DNA of 64,000 bases from Deefgea piscis (GTDB lineage: Bacteria > Pseudomonadota > Gammaproteobacteria > Burkholderiales > Chitinibacteraceae): positions 1,736,001 through 1,800,000 of the forward strand of contig NZ_CP081149.1 of NCBI RefSeq assembly GCF_019665785.1, in the 5' to 3' direction. Positions 1 through 8,208 of this stretch are shown here, one piece after another. The position numbers were made by a program, and so were the translations under genes. Below the pieces are notes generated by a model. It was not told the origin of the DNA. It made no database searches and saw nothing but the letters and a program-made list of their open reading frames with translations. Each line of letters opens with the position of its first letter. Within the stretch, counting starts at the first letter, position 1.

Positions 1-124
1 AAAAGGCGCAAAAGAAAAAGCCAGTGAGCTCAAAGCTTCGGCGTTGGCCGCATTAGCTCCCTTTGGGGAAAGAGCCAATATATTAAGTGCCCTTGCTGGG
101 TATATTGTTGATAGAAAATACTAA
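1..124 (+). CDS. ispA: Polyprenyl (farnesyl/geranyl) diphosphate synthase, C-terminal end only
   Basis: The last 40 codons of an open frame that enters from the left edge and stops at TAA 122-124. The peptide contains [20 protein letters not shown] and ends in YIVDRKY, which is the usual C-terminus of IspA-type polyprenyl synthetases. The following gene is dxs, and ispA-dxs is a common isoprenoid gene pair in proteobacteria, which supports the call. The catalytic aspartate-rich motifs lie outside the window, so chain-length specificity cannot be judged. Confidence 0.75.
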   Translation, partial: KGAKEKASELKASALAALAPFGERANILSALAGYIVDRKY

Positions 125-164
125 CAGGGCTTGTAGGGGGATACCCCTGCAAAGCAAGGTACAC

Positions 165-2042
165 ATGAATTATCCTTTGCTTGATACCATAGAAATACCC
201 GCAGACTTACGCCAACTTGATCGCAAAGAGTTGCCTGCGCTCGCTCAGCAATTGCGCAGCTATTTACTCGATTCGGTTAGCCATACCGGTGGGCATTTTG
301 CATCCAATTTAGGCGCGGTGGAGTTAACTGTTGCGCTGCATTATGTGTTTGATACGCCGCATGATCGTTTGGTGTGGGATGTTGGCCACCAAAGCTATCC
401 GCATAAAATCCTGACTGGACGTAAAAACCGCATGCTCACCATGCGGCAAAAAGGCGGCTTGGCTGGGTTTCCTAAGCGCGAAGAAAGCGAATACGACACA
501 TTTGGGGTTGGGCATTCTTCAACCTCGATTGGTGCTGCGCTGGGCATGGCCGAAGCGGCATTGATTAAAGGCGAAAAACGCAAAGCGATTGCAGTCATTG
601 GTGATGGTTCGATGACCGCAGGGCAGGCGATTGAAGCCTTGTTTAATGCGGGCCATCGCGACGACGTCGATTTATTGGTGATTTTAAATGACAACGAAAT
701 GTCGATTTCACCGAATGTTGGCGCGTTTAATAATTATTTAGCCAAATTGCTATCGGGTAAGTTTTATAACGGCATTCGTAATGCGTCTGGCAAAGTGCTC
801 GATGCGGTGCCGCCGCTGAAAGAATTTGCCAAAAAAGGCGAAGAAAGCGTCAAAGGCTTTTTAACGCCCGGTACTTTGTTTGAGGAAATCGGCTTTAACT
901 ATATCGGCCCGATTGATGGCCATGATATGGAAACGCTGGTCGCTACCTTGTCCAATATTAAGCAGTTAAAAGGGCCACAGTTTTTGCACGTGGTGACCAA
1001 AAAAGGCAATGGCTACAAATTGGCCGTGGCCGATCCGGTGAAATATCACGCTGTGGCGCCGTTTAATCAGCAAGATGGCGTCTGTAGTAGCAAGGTGAGT
1101 AAACCCACATTTACTCAAGTGTTTGGTGATTGGCTGTGCGATATGGCCGCGCAAGACGAGCAATTGGTTGGGATTACACCGGCGATGCGTGAAGGCTCGG
1201 GCATGGTTCGATTTCATGCCCAATATCCAACGCGCTATTTTGACGTGGGGATTGCTGAGCAACACGCCGTTACTTTTGCCGCTGGCTTAGCCTGTGAGGG
1301 CTTAAAGCCGGTGGTGGCGATTTATTCGACCTTTTTACAGCGCGCTTATGATCAATTGATTCATGATGTGGCCTTGCAAAATCTAGATGTTACTTTTGCG
1401 ATTGATCGCGCGGGTTTGGTTGGGGCCGATGGCCCAACGCATGCCGGTAGTTTTGATTTGTCGTTTATGCGCTGCATTCCAAATCTGGCGATTTTAGCGC
1501 CCGGTGACGAAAACGAATGCCGGCAAATGCTCTATACCGCGTATCAATACGCTGGCCCCGCAGCTGTGCGCTATCCGCGCGGCAGTGGTTTGGGGGCGGC
1601 AGTCGCCGCTGAAATGAGCTTGTTGCCTTGGGGTAAAGGCGAAATTCGCCGCGCAGCGCATGAATCAAGCGTGGCAACGGGCCGTCGCGTGGCGATTCTA
1701 GCGTTTGGTGCGGTACTAGAGCCTGCGCTTGTTGCAGGTGAAATACTCGGTGCAACCGTAGCCAATATGCGTTTTATTAAACCGCTGGATACGGAGCTGG
1801 TCTTGGCGCTGGCCGCTTCGCACGATTTGCTGGTGACGGTTGAAGATAATGCCATCATGGGCGGCGCAGGTAGTGCGGTCTTAGAGTGTTTGGCCGCGCA
1901 AGGTGTTTCACGTGCCGTATTGCAATTGGGTTTGCCCGATAGTTATGTCGAGCATGGCGAGCAAAAGCAAATCTTGGCGGACTGTGGTTTGGATGGCGCG
2001 GGTATTCTTGCCAGTATTGAGCAGCGACTGGCTACGCTTTAA
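165..2042 (+). CDS. dxs: 1-deoxy-D-xylulose-5-phosphate synthase
   Basis: Thiamine-diphosphate enzyme that condenses pyruvate and glyceraldehyde 3-phosphate, the first step of the non-mevalonate isoprenoid pathway and a branch to thiamine and pyridoxal. The 625-residue product is full length for DXS. Visible are [13 protein letters not shown] near the N-terminus, the ThDP motif [14 protein letters not shown] followed by [13 protein letters not shown], and the transketolase pyrimidine-binding region [17 protein letters not shown] with [15 protein letters not shown]. An in-frame ATG exists at 87, but it lies inside ispA. ATG 165 follows an AAGG at 156-159 and gives the normal N-terminus [12 protein letters not shown]. 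It begins 40 bp after ispA and is probably cotranscribed with it. Confidence 0.95.
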   Translation: MNYPLLDTIEIPADLRQLDRKELPALAQQLRSYLLDSVSHTGGHFASNLGAVELTVALHYVFDTPHDRLVWDVGHQSYPHKILTGRKNRMLTMRQKGGLAGFPKREESEYDTFGVGHSSTSIGAALGMAEAALIKGEKRKAIAVIGDGSMTAGQAIEALFNAGHRDDVDLLVILNDNEMSISPNVGAFNNYLAKLLSGKFYNGIRNASGKVLDAVPPLKEFAKKGEESVKGFLTPGTLFEEIGFNYIGPIDGHDMETLVATLSNIKQLKGPQFLHVVTKKGNGYKLAVADPVKYHAVAPFNQQDGVCSSKVSKPTFTQVFGDWLCDMAAQDEQLVGITPAMREGSGMVRFHAQYPTRYFDVGIAEQHAVTFAAGLACEGLKPVVAIYSTFLQRAYDQLIHDVALQNLDVTFAIDRAGLVGADGPTHAGSFDLSFMRCIPNLAILAPGDENECRQMLYTAYQYAGPAAVRYPRGSGLGAAVAAEMSLLPWGKGEIRRAAHESSVATGRRVAILAFGAVLEPALVAGEILGATVANMRFIKPLDTELVLALAASHDLLVTVEDNAIMGGAGSAVLECLAAQGVSRAVLQLGLPDSYVEHGEQKQILADCGLDGAGILASIEQRLATL

Positions 2043-2069
2043 ATTGGTCATTGAACATGATTTAAAATC

Positions 2070-2096
2070 CGCTCGGCATTGCCGGGCGTTTTTTTT
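2070..2096 (+). terminator. Rho-independent terminator after dxs
   Basis: A 9-bp GC-rich stem (2070-2078 with 2080-2088, one G-T pair) is followed by eight T residues. It lies 28 bp after the dxs stop codon. Confidence 0.8.
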
Positions 2097-2231
2097 GGGC
2101 GGCTTGAGCTTGGTCGCGTAAGCGCTGTAAAGCAGGTGCTTTTTGGCGATATCATTCCGGTGGATTTGAGGGGCGGTGGGGCTGATGCCAGCGATGGGTA
2201 AAAAGTACTTGGCAGTTGGATTTATTTTGAT

Positions 2232-2250
2232 GATAATGAGAATAGTTATT
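2232..2250 (+). promoter_or_regulatory. Fur box upstream of bfd
   Basis: GATAATGAGAATAGTTATT matches the 19-bp Fur consensus GATAATGATAATCATTATC at 15 positions. It ends 15 bp before the bfd start codon, where a bound repressor would block transcription. Iron repression of bfd is established in other proteobacteria; here it is inferred from the site. Confidence 0.7.
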
Positions 2251-2265
2251 GATAAGGTTCTTATT

Positions 2266-2481
2266 ATGATTGTTTGTGTTTGCAATAATGTGAGCGAAAG
2301 AGCGATTGAGCGTGCTGTAGCGCAGCAGGGCGTTCGCACGTTTATCCAATTGCGGCAGGTGACTGGCGTCGCCACGTGCTGCGGCAAATGTGCGCGCTGC
2401 GCCAAGCAAGTTTTAAAAGAAGCCCTTGTCGAGCAAGCCGAGCAGCAACATGTGCCGCTGTCGGGTTTAGGGTTTGCATAA
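2266..2481 (+). CDS. bfd: Bacterioferritin-associated ferredoxin
   Basis: A 71-residue protein of the BFD-like [2Fe-2S] family. The cysteine pattern is C4-x-C6 and C39-x2-C42, preceded by another Cys at 38, which matches the cluster ligands of Bfd. In characterised bacteria Bfd reduces the ferric core of bacterioferritin to release iron during starvation. The frame is open from 2176, but MIVCVCNN at 2266 is the family N-terminus and places the start just after the Fur box. No bacterioferritin gene is in the window. A terminator follows directly, so it appears to be a single-gene unit. Confidence 0.85.
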   Translation: MIVCVCNNVSERAIERAVAQQGVRTFIQLRQVTGVATCCGKCARCAKQVLKEALVEQAEQQHVPLSGLGFA

Positions 2482-2514
2482 AGCGATTCCCGTTCAGCAA
2501 AAAATAGTCATTAA

Positions 2515-2538
2515 ACCGAGCAAAAAGCTCGGTTTTTT
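2515..2538 (+). terminator. Rho-independent terminator after bfd
   Basis: ACCGAGC (2515-2521) pairs with GCTCGGT (2527-2533) over a five-A loop and is followed by a T run. It lies 34 bp after the bfd stop codon. Confidence 0.85.
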
Positions 2539-2998
2539 ATTATCCACGGCGATGATTGTGGTTTTCCCCATGCGGCTGGGCTAAGTCTGTGTGCTGGCTG
2601 TGAGTAAGTGGCTTAGGTGCTTGAAACCATAGGGAAAATACAGCCTGATTAAATTTTAATCAGCGAGCGATGCTCATTCACAGGCTAGATGGATAGTCAT
2701 GTGTACAGGCTGTGGATAGCTGGGCTAAGTGACTGTTTTGTTACTGATTTTGTTGGCCGATTAAAAAATAGGCAAAAATTTTTAAAACCAAGCTTGAATC
2801 TGCCCAATTTTGCTGTATTTAGCACTTATCCCGCGTTTTGCCAGTTTATCCCCGTAAAAAAAGCATGGTGTGTGAGTTAGCTGTGGGTAATGTCGGCAAG
2901 CCACTGATTTGCTTGATTTATTTAATATTGCCTGTTTTTTGTGCAGCGTATTTGCGGTATAATGCCCGCCTTTCTTAGTTTGAACACACGCACCCACC
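2539..2998. other. 460-bp intergenic region before trhP, with DnaA-box-like sites
   Basis: No gene is supported here; the short open frames have no ribosome site or recognisable product. The stretch is AT-rich. It holds three 8-of-9 matches to the DnaA box TTATCCACA: TTATCCACG at 2540-2548 (+), TGTGGATAG at 2711-2719 (-) and TGTGGGTAA at 2882-2890 (-). It ends in a TATAAT box for trhP. A role in DnaA binding is only a possibility. Confidence 0.4.
2958..2963 (+). promoter_or_regulatory. TATAAT -10 box for trhP
   Basis: A perfect TATAAT lies 35 bp before the trhP ATG. The region 17 bp upstream is a T run and not a clear TTGACA, so the -35 element is weak or missing. Confidence 0.5.
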
Positions 2999-4360
2999 AT
3001 GACCTTAAAAGCTCCTGAACTCTTATTGCCCGCCGGTACGCTCGAAAAAATGAGTGCCGCTTATGACTTTGGCGCCGACGCGGTCTACGCCGGTCAACCG
3101 CGCTACAGCCTGCGCGCGCGCAATAATGATTTTAAATTAGAGCAAATTGGTCAAGGGATTGAAGAAGCTCACGCCCGTGACAAAAAATTCTTTGTCGCCA
3201 GCAACATCTTGCCGCACAACGCCAAAGTAAAAACCTATTTGGCCGACATGGAGCCGGTGATTGCGATGAAGCCGGATGCGCTGATCATGGCCGATCCAGG
3301 CTTGATTATGATGGTGCGTGAAAAATGGCCAGAGCAAGTGATTCATTTGTCGGTGCAAGCCAATACGGTGAATTACGCCGGCGTGAAATTTTGGAAATCA
3401 ATGGGGCTAGAGCGCGTGATTTTGTCGCGTGAATTGTCCTTGGATGAAATCGAAGAAATTCGCCAGCTATGCCCGGACATGGAAATCGAAGTGTTCGTGC
3501 ACGGCGCGCTGTGCATTGCCTACTCAGGCCGTTGCCTATTGTCGGGGTATTTCAACCACCGCGACCCAAATCAAGGCACCTGTACCAATGCCTGCCGTTG
3601 GGACTACAAAACGCACGACACCAATCCAGATGACGCCGGTGATGTTCAGCTGAAAGAACAAGTCATTCAGTTTGATTTTAATAAAGCGATGAATGACGCC
3701 AATCAAGTGTTCTCCGCCTGCGGTGGCCAAGAGCGCCATCCATTGGCCGACAAAACCTATTTGATCGAAGAAGCCAATCGTCCGGGCGAGCTAATGCCGA
3801 TTGTCGAAGACGAGCACGGCACGTACATCATGAACAGTAAAGACTTGCGCGCAGTGCAGCATATCGAGCGTTTGGTCAAAATGGGGATCGATTCGCTGAA
3901 AATCGAAGGTCGTACCAAGTCGCTGTATTACGTTGCGCGCACCGCCCAAGTGTATCGTCAAGCGATTGACGACGCGGTTGCGGGTCGTCCATTTAACCCA
4001 ACCTTATTGGCCGACCTTGATGGCCTTGCCAATCGTGGTTATACCGACGGCTTTTATCAGCGCCACACCACGCACGAAGCGCAAAACTACCTCGACGGCC
4101 ACTCTAAAGCGCACCGCAGCCAATACGTTGGCGAAGTGCTCAATATCCAAGACGGCTGGGCTGAAATTGAAGTTAAAAACAAATTCTCAGTCGGCGACTC
4201 GCTGGAAATCATCCATCCAAGCGGTAATATCATCGTTAAACTTGAGCAAATCCGCGGTAAAAACGGCGCTCTGGTTGAATCCGCACTCGGCAGCGGCGCC
4301 AAAGCCGCCATCCCGCTCGATGCCAAATACGCCAATGCTTTGATTGCCCGCTTGTTTTAA
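2999..4360 (+). CDS. trhP: tRNA 5-hydroxyuridine modification protein (peptidase U32 family)
   Basis: The 453-residue product belongs to the U32 family formerly called YegQ. In E. coli TrhP makes 5-hydroxyuridine at wobble position 34 of several tRNAs through a prephenate-dependent route. The U32 signature is visible: EVFVHGALCIAYSGRCLLSG, then FNHRDPNQGTCTNACRW. These give four cysteines typical of the family. It starts at ATG 2999, just downstream of a TATAAT box. A terminator follows, so it is monocistronic. The alternative oxygen-dependent enzyme trhO is encoded about 5 kb downstream. Confidence 0.92.
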   Translation: MTLKAPELLLPAGTLEKMSAAYDFGADAVYAGQPRYSLRARNNDFKLEQIGQGIEEAHARDKKFFVASNILPHNAKVKTYLADMEPVIAMKPDALIMADPGLIMMVREKWPEQVIHLSVQANTVNYAGVKFWKSMGLERVILSRELSLDEIEEIRQLCPDMEIEVFVHGALCIAYSGRCLLSGYFNHRDPNQGTCTNACRWDYKTHDTNPDDAGDVQLKEQVIQFDFNKAMNDANQVFSACGGQERHPLADKTYLIEEANRPGELMPIVEDEHGTYIMNSKDLRAVQHIERLVKMGIDSLKIEGRTKSLYYVARTAQVYRQAIDDAVAGRPFNPTLLADLDGLANRGYTDGFYQRHTTHEAQNYLDGHSKAHRSQYVGEVLNIQDGWAEIEVKNKFSVGDSLEIIHPSGNIIVKLEQIRGKNGALVESALGSGAKAAIPLDAKYANALIARLF

Positions 4361-4380
4361 TTGTTGAGATTTTGATTGTT

Positions 4381-4408
4381 AAAAAGCCGCTGAAAAGCGG
4401 CTTTTTTG
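4381..4408 (+). terminator. Rho-independent terminator after trhP
   Basis: AAAGCCGCT (4383-4391) pairs with AGCGGCTTT (4396-4404), followed by a T run. It lies 20 bp after the trhP stop codon. Confidence 0.85.
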
Positions 4409-4438
4409 TCAGTTTTGATTGGCGGGCGGCTTTCGACC

Positions 4439-6033
4439 GATTCTGTTGAAAAACCCACCTTTAAAAAGCCTTGATCAGTACTTAAAGCCTAACGAGGCTG
4501 AAAAATGACATTTTGGAGGCTTAATTTGGGCTTTTTTGCCCATTTACTGAGCTAATTTTGTTGTTTTTTCATGTTGCGGGCGCACCAAGCCCCTTGCTCG
4601 GCGTACCGAGCACGCTCAACTTGGCCAATCGACGCAGATTTTGTGCAATCGCGGTTAATGTGAATTCATCGGTTGCTCCGGTCAATCCACGAAGCCGCAG
4701 TCGATCAAGCTTTAAAATCGTTTTCATATGGGCAAACAACATTTCTACTTTTTTGCGTTCACAGCGTGATATTTCATATTCTGGTGTGGTCGCAATTTTA
4801 CGTGCAACATCACGCGCGTCTTCATGAATGCTGCGAGCGATTTTGCGAAACGTTGTGTTTGGACAGCACTTTTCTTTCATCGAGCAAGTGGCGCAATCGC
4901 TGGCACGTGAGCGATAAATAATGGTGTCCGCACTCGTCACATGTGAACGTGGTGTTTTGTAATCGCGCCACTGAATGCGCAATAGATTGCCCGCAGGGCA
5001 ACGATATTCATCTGCTGCTTCATTCCACTCAAAATCATCCCGTGACAATGTCCCATCTTTGCGAGCAGTTTTATCCATGACGGGGATGTGTGGTTCAATT
5101 TGTTTTTCTTTGACTAGCCAGCCTAGCATCGGTGCCGAGCCATACGCGGTATCGGCAATCAGCCGATCAGGCTTCAAATCAAAGCGTTCTTTGACACGAT
5201 CAACCATTGTTTTCGTTGAATCGACTTCTGCCGTCCGATGAGAGGGTGTCGCTTCAACATCAAGAATAATGCCGTGGGCGGTATCAATTAGATAATTAGT
5301 TGAATATGCAAAATAAGCGATGCCGCCTGTGGCGGCGGTCCAGCGAGATTGAGGATCACTCAATGAGATTTTGCGTTCAACATCGCTAGATTGGTTGTTA
5401 TCAAGGGCGTCGAGATATTCAGTCATTGCACGTGTGCGAATTTCTGGATTGTTCCAATCAAACGCCTCACCTGGAGCAACGCTATGTTGATGACTGGCAT
5501 TGGCTTCAACTAAGCTAGCATCGATGGCAAAACCTTCGCCTTTGATCAATCCTGCCGCCATACAACGACGCACAACCTCATCAAATACCCACCGAAAAAC
5601 ATCACTCTCACGAAATCGACCATGCCGATTTTTGGAAAAAGTTGAATGATTGGGAATGGCATCTTCAAGGCTAAGGCGGCAAAACCAGCGATAAGCCAAG
5701 TTGAGATGCACCTCTTCACAAAGTCGGCGTTCTGAACGGATGCCGTAGCAGTACCCCACAATCAGCATGCGAATCATCAGTTCTGGATCAATTGAGGGGC
5801 GACCAATTGGACTGTAATGCTTGGCGATATGAATGCGCAGTTCGCCTAGGTCGAGGCATTGGTCAATGCTACGCAATAAATGGTTAGCAGGGATATGCTC
5901 GTCAAGATTAAAGGAATAAAACAGCTGGTTTTGGTTGCCAGTATGTTGCCCCATCATCGCTAGCATCTCCGAGAAAAACACATGGTGCTATTTTAGCAAA
6001 TGACCTTCGCTCACGGGGTTTTTCAACAGAATC
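4439..6033 (-). mobile_element. Complete IS1182-family insertion sequence, 1595 bp
   Basis: Perfect 18-bp terminal inverted repeats are present: GATTCTGTTGAAAAACCC at 4439-4456 and its reverse complement at 6016-6033. GACC stands immediately outside both ends (4435-4438 and 6034-6037) and is a likely 4-bp target duplication. Inside is one intact transposase on the minus strand. The insertion is intergenic, just past the trhP terminator, and breaks no recognisable gene. Intact ends and an intact gene suggest recent insertion and possible activity. Confidence 0.88.
4569..5957 (-). CDS. IS1182-family DDE transposase
   Basis: A 462-residue transposase filling the insertion sequence. The N-terminal region is YSFNLDEHIPANHLLR followed by GRPSIDPELMIRMLIVGYCYG, typical of IS1182-like enzymes. 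Candidate catalytic acids are the Asp in GFAIDASLVEANAS, the Asp in RLIADTAYGS, and the Glu in KKVEMLFAHMKTILKLDRLR. A CxxC-type cysteine cluster (ASDCATCSMKEKCCPN) lies between the last two. The frame is open from a GTG at 5981, but ATG 5957 has GGAG upstream and gives the usual start MMGQHTGNQNQLF. There is no frameshift or premature stop. Confidence 0.9.
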   Translation of the reverse strand: MMGQHTGNQNQLFYSFNLDEHIPANHLLRSIDQCLDLGELRIHIAKHYSPIGRPSIDPELMIRMLIVGYCYGIRSERRLCEEVHLNLAYRWFCRLSLEDAIPNHSTFSKNRHGRFRESDVFRWVFDEVVRRCMAAGLIKGEGFAIDASLVEANASHQHSVAPGEAFDWNNPEIRTRAMTEYLDALDNNQSSDVERKISLSDPQSRWTAATGGIAYFAYSTNYLIDTAHGIILDVEATPSHRTAEVDSTKTMVDRVKERFDLKPDRLIADTAYGSAPMLGWLVKEKQIEPHIPVMDKTARKDGTLSRDDFEWNEAADEYRCPAGNLLRIQWRDYKTPRSHVTSADTIIYRSRASDCATCSMKEKCCPNTTFRKIARSIHEDARDVARKIATTPEYEISRCERKKVEMLFAHMKTILKLDRLRLRGLTGATDEFTLTAIAQNLRRLAKLSVLGTPSKGLGAPAT

Positions 6034-6280
6034 GACCCACTGCCGACACTCAGCGAGCGTCATCAGCTCGGCCAAAGTAGATATTTAAAGATTCATTTTT
6101 TGATCAATTTCAACTTAAGACCGTAGTGATGATTTAATGCAACAGAACCGACTTTACTTTCTAAACTATGAGCACTAAGTACGGCCGACTTACTCAGTTT
6201 GAATGATGGCAACGCAAGCCTATGATTTAAAAAGGCTTGTTGTTTTCTACATTCAAACTATCTGGAGCCGACCCACTTAT

Positions 6281-7054
6281 TTATTTAAATAAAAAATTCA
6301 ACACTAAAAGTACAAATATAGCAACCAGAAGTTTAATTGCGATACTAGTTAGTTTGTTATTATTTTCCAGTATAGCCGATATGTTTGATGATACTTCTGC
6401 GTACTTGTTGGTATTATCTTGTAACTGTTTTTGCAAAATACTTTCTACAGCAGGAGTTTCTTCTTTTGCGACAAATGTTTTTTCTTCGAACTTAATAGAT
6501 AGCCAATCAAACACACCAATATTTTCCCCTGTATAACCATTGTAATTATTATAATAATGCTCATTCGGCGAAGTAGGGTTGATAATATGGAGGAATTTCA
6601 TTTCGCTGTCCTCAAAATTGTAAAAACAAACCATGTTTAATAACACAGTAAAACCGCGCAACAACCCGTCATGCATTATATTTTTTGCTACATAGTCAAA
6701 TGTGTCGTGTGGAATGTAAACGCCTATAATCAACCCTATATTTTCAGTTTCGTAAAAAGATACGCCGTTAAGTACATCAGTATTTTTATAAAATTCAACC
6801 CTTGCTGTTTTAGTAACAAAATCAGCAGCATTTCCGGATGATCTAAGTATCCGAATTCCCTCTTCAAAATTTGCAGTACAGATAATTCGCTCGTTAACTT
6901 GTCCGGACTGTCCACATGAGCCCACTAGACATGCAGATGTTATATTTAAATATAAATCCATCTTTGTCTCGCGACAATGAATTGCGCTCTCAAATGGACC
7001 CCCATTAGAAAAAAGTACATTATCTCTGCCATCAAAAACCACCTCATACGACAT
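6281..7054 (-). CDS. Unknown protein with a C-terminal membrane anchor
   Basis: I do not recognise the family. The product is 257 residues: a soluble region rich in aromatic residues, then a charged or polar stretch (about 200-233), then one hydrophobic segment IAIKLLVAIFVLLVLNFLFK at the very end, as in tail-anchored proteins. Four Cys occur in the first half (HCRETK, SACLVGSCGQ, IICTAN). The frame is open from GTG 7090, but ATG 7054 has AAGGA nine bases upstream and is preferred. It lies 35 bp after the 155-aa gene on the same strand, so the two probably form an operon. The region is strikingly AT-rich compared with its neighbours and borders an insertion sequence, which suggests transfer. 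Confidence 0.7.
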   Translation of the reverse strand: MSYEVVFDGRDNVLFSNGGPFESAIHCRETKMDLYLNITSACLVGSCGQSGQVNERIICTANFEEGIRILRSSGNAADFVTKTARVEFYKNTDVLNGVSFYETENIGLIIGVYIPHDTFDYVAKNIMHDGLLRGFTVLLNMVCFYNFEDSEMKFLHIINPTSPNEHYYNNYNGYTGENIGVFDWLSIKFEEKTFVAKEETPAVESILQKQLQDNTNKYAEVSSNISAILENNNKLTSIAIKLLVAIFVLLVLNFLFK

Positions 7055-7089
7055 ACAATTTAGTCCTTTTTTAAATTTTTTAACTTGCA

Positions 7090-7557
7090 CTAAATGTTTA
7101 TTATTTCAGGGTATAAACAAACTGTACTGACCTCTCCCATAAACCAGACAAATTTAAACTGATGCTTGAATTCAAAGAGCAATGGCGTGATATTGGCAAT
7201 TATTACATCATCTGGAGTAACAATCTGTCCATTGCTATAAATCAATAATTCTATGTGATTGCATTCTGTTGTGTATTCTTTGCAAAGCTTTTTTTGGACA
7301 ATAGTTATAGATGGATCTTCAGTATAAAAACCCTTCATGGATGGTGTTAAGCTTGCCTGAATTTGGGCAATTTTCCCATCAGTCAAACTGACTAATTCGA
7401 ATGCGATTGGCCCTTCGGTCGCATGAGTAAAAAAAAGATCTGGTTCTGGTGGCTTACGATTTTCTATGTGTGACGATTCGAAGTCTATTTTCCTAATGCT
7501 TAAAAATTGTTGAAACGCATTTTTCTCATTTATTTCTTTGCATAATAAATTGATCAT
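7090..7557 (-). CDS. Unknown 155-aa protein with a possible PD-(D/E)xK-like motif
   Basis: No family is recognised with confidence. Residues 36-56 read PPEPDLFFTHATEGPIAFELV: a PD at 39-40, then a hydrophobic strand ending E54-L-V. This spacing resembles PD-(D/E)xK nuclease-fold proteins, although the usual Lys is replaced by Val. A catalytic role is therefore doubtful without structural comparison. There is no signal peptide or membrane segment. It is the first gene of an AT-rich pair with the tail-anchored protein downstream. Codon use and base composition differ from the flanking core genes. Its job is unknown; a defence or mobile-element cargo function is a guess. Confidence 0.65.
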   Translation of the reverse strand: MINLLCKEINEKNAFQQFLSIRKIDFESSHIENRKPPEPDLFFTHATEGPIAFELVSLTDGKIAQIQASLTPSMKGFYTEDPSITIVQKKLCKEYTTECNHIELLIYSNGQIVTPDDVIIANITPLLFEFKHQFKFVWFMGEVSTVCLYPEIINI

Positions 7558-7770
7558 GTCGCGCTCACGATTTTCGTTAGATGTATGTTGAGGTGTATTG
7601 CTAATTATGGGCTATAGCTTCAAATCCCGCATATTTAGCGCATTAATTTTATTCAAATTATTTTAATTCTCCATTTTTCCATCTTTACGGAAAATTATTC
7701 TATGAAATGGCTATTAAATTGTTTCGTAGTTTCTAGAAATGAATAAGGTGTGATTTTGTGGGTTTTAGTT

Positions 7771-8199
7771 TCAACTTTGACGTTGGAATGCTTGAATTGG
7801 CGTGGTTTTTTCCAAGCGGAATGGATCGGTATTTAGAAAAATCATTTCATTGAGCTCGCCTAATTTTTGTTTTTTCAAGAGTAGGTCGGTTTCACTGTCG
7901 TTTAAACGTTTTTGCAATGAATTCATTGTGGTGAGTAAATCTTGAATGAAATGTGCTTGTTCTGGTAAGCGCGTTTCTTTTGTCAGTTTATCCATTTCAT
8001 AACGCAGGGTATGCGTTGATTGTTGTGCAGATTTTTCTAATTTTGCCGATTTTAATTGCCGCTGGTTATCAAATTGAACATCAATAGAGCTGCTGGCGTG
8101 GTCTTGGATGGTTTTGTACAAATAATTTTGTGATTCTTTCGTTGAGTCTAGCTTTGGCGGCGTATTGGTGTTGAGTGCTTCGTGGTAACTGGCGCTCAA
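7771..8199 (-). CDS. Unknown small coiled-coil-like protein, sigma-28 unit gene 2
   Basis: A 142-residue charged protein with heptad-like helical stretches (DLLTTMNSLQKRLNDSETDLLLKKQKLGELNEM), probably a coiled coil. There is no signal peptide or membrane segment. The start is a TTG at 8199 with AGAGG about six bases upstream; no other start lies near. It begins 9 bp after the stop of the 377-aa gene, so translation is probably coupled. Size and helix content recall flagellar export chaperones such as FliJ or FliT, and the shared promoter is flagellar in type, but no homology is claimed. Confidence 0.7.
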   Translation of the reverse strand: MSASYHEALNTNTPPKLDSTKESQNYLYKTIQDHASSSIDVQFDNQRQLKSAKLEKSAQQSTHTLRYEMDKLTKETRLPEQAHFIQDLLTTMNSLQKRLNDSETDLLLKKQKLGELNEMIFLNTDPFRLEKTTPIQAFQRQS

Positions 8200-8208
8200 C
8201 TGTGCCTC

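Noticed and set aside
6237..6536. A 99-codon plus-strand frame in the AT-rich patch
   Set aside because: It is antisense to the end of the 257-aa gene, which has a clear ribosome site and a sensible membrane anchor.
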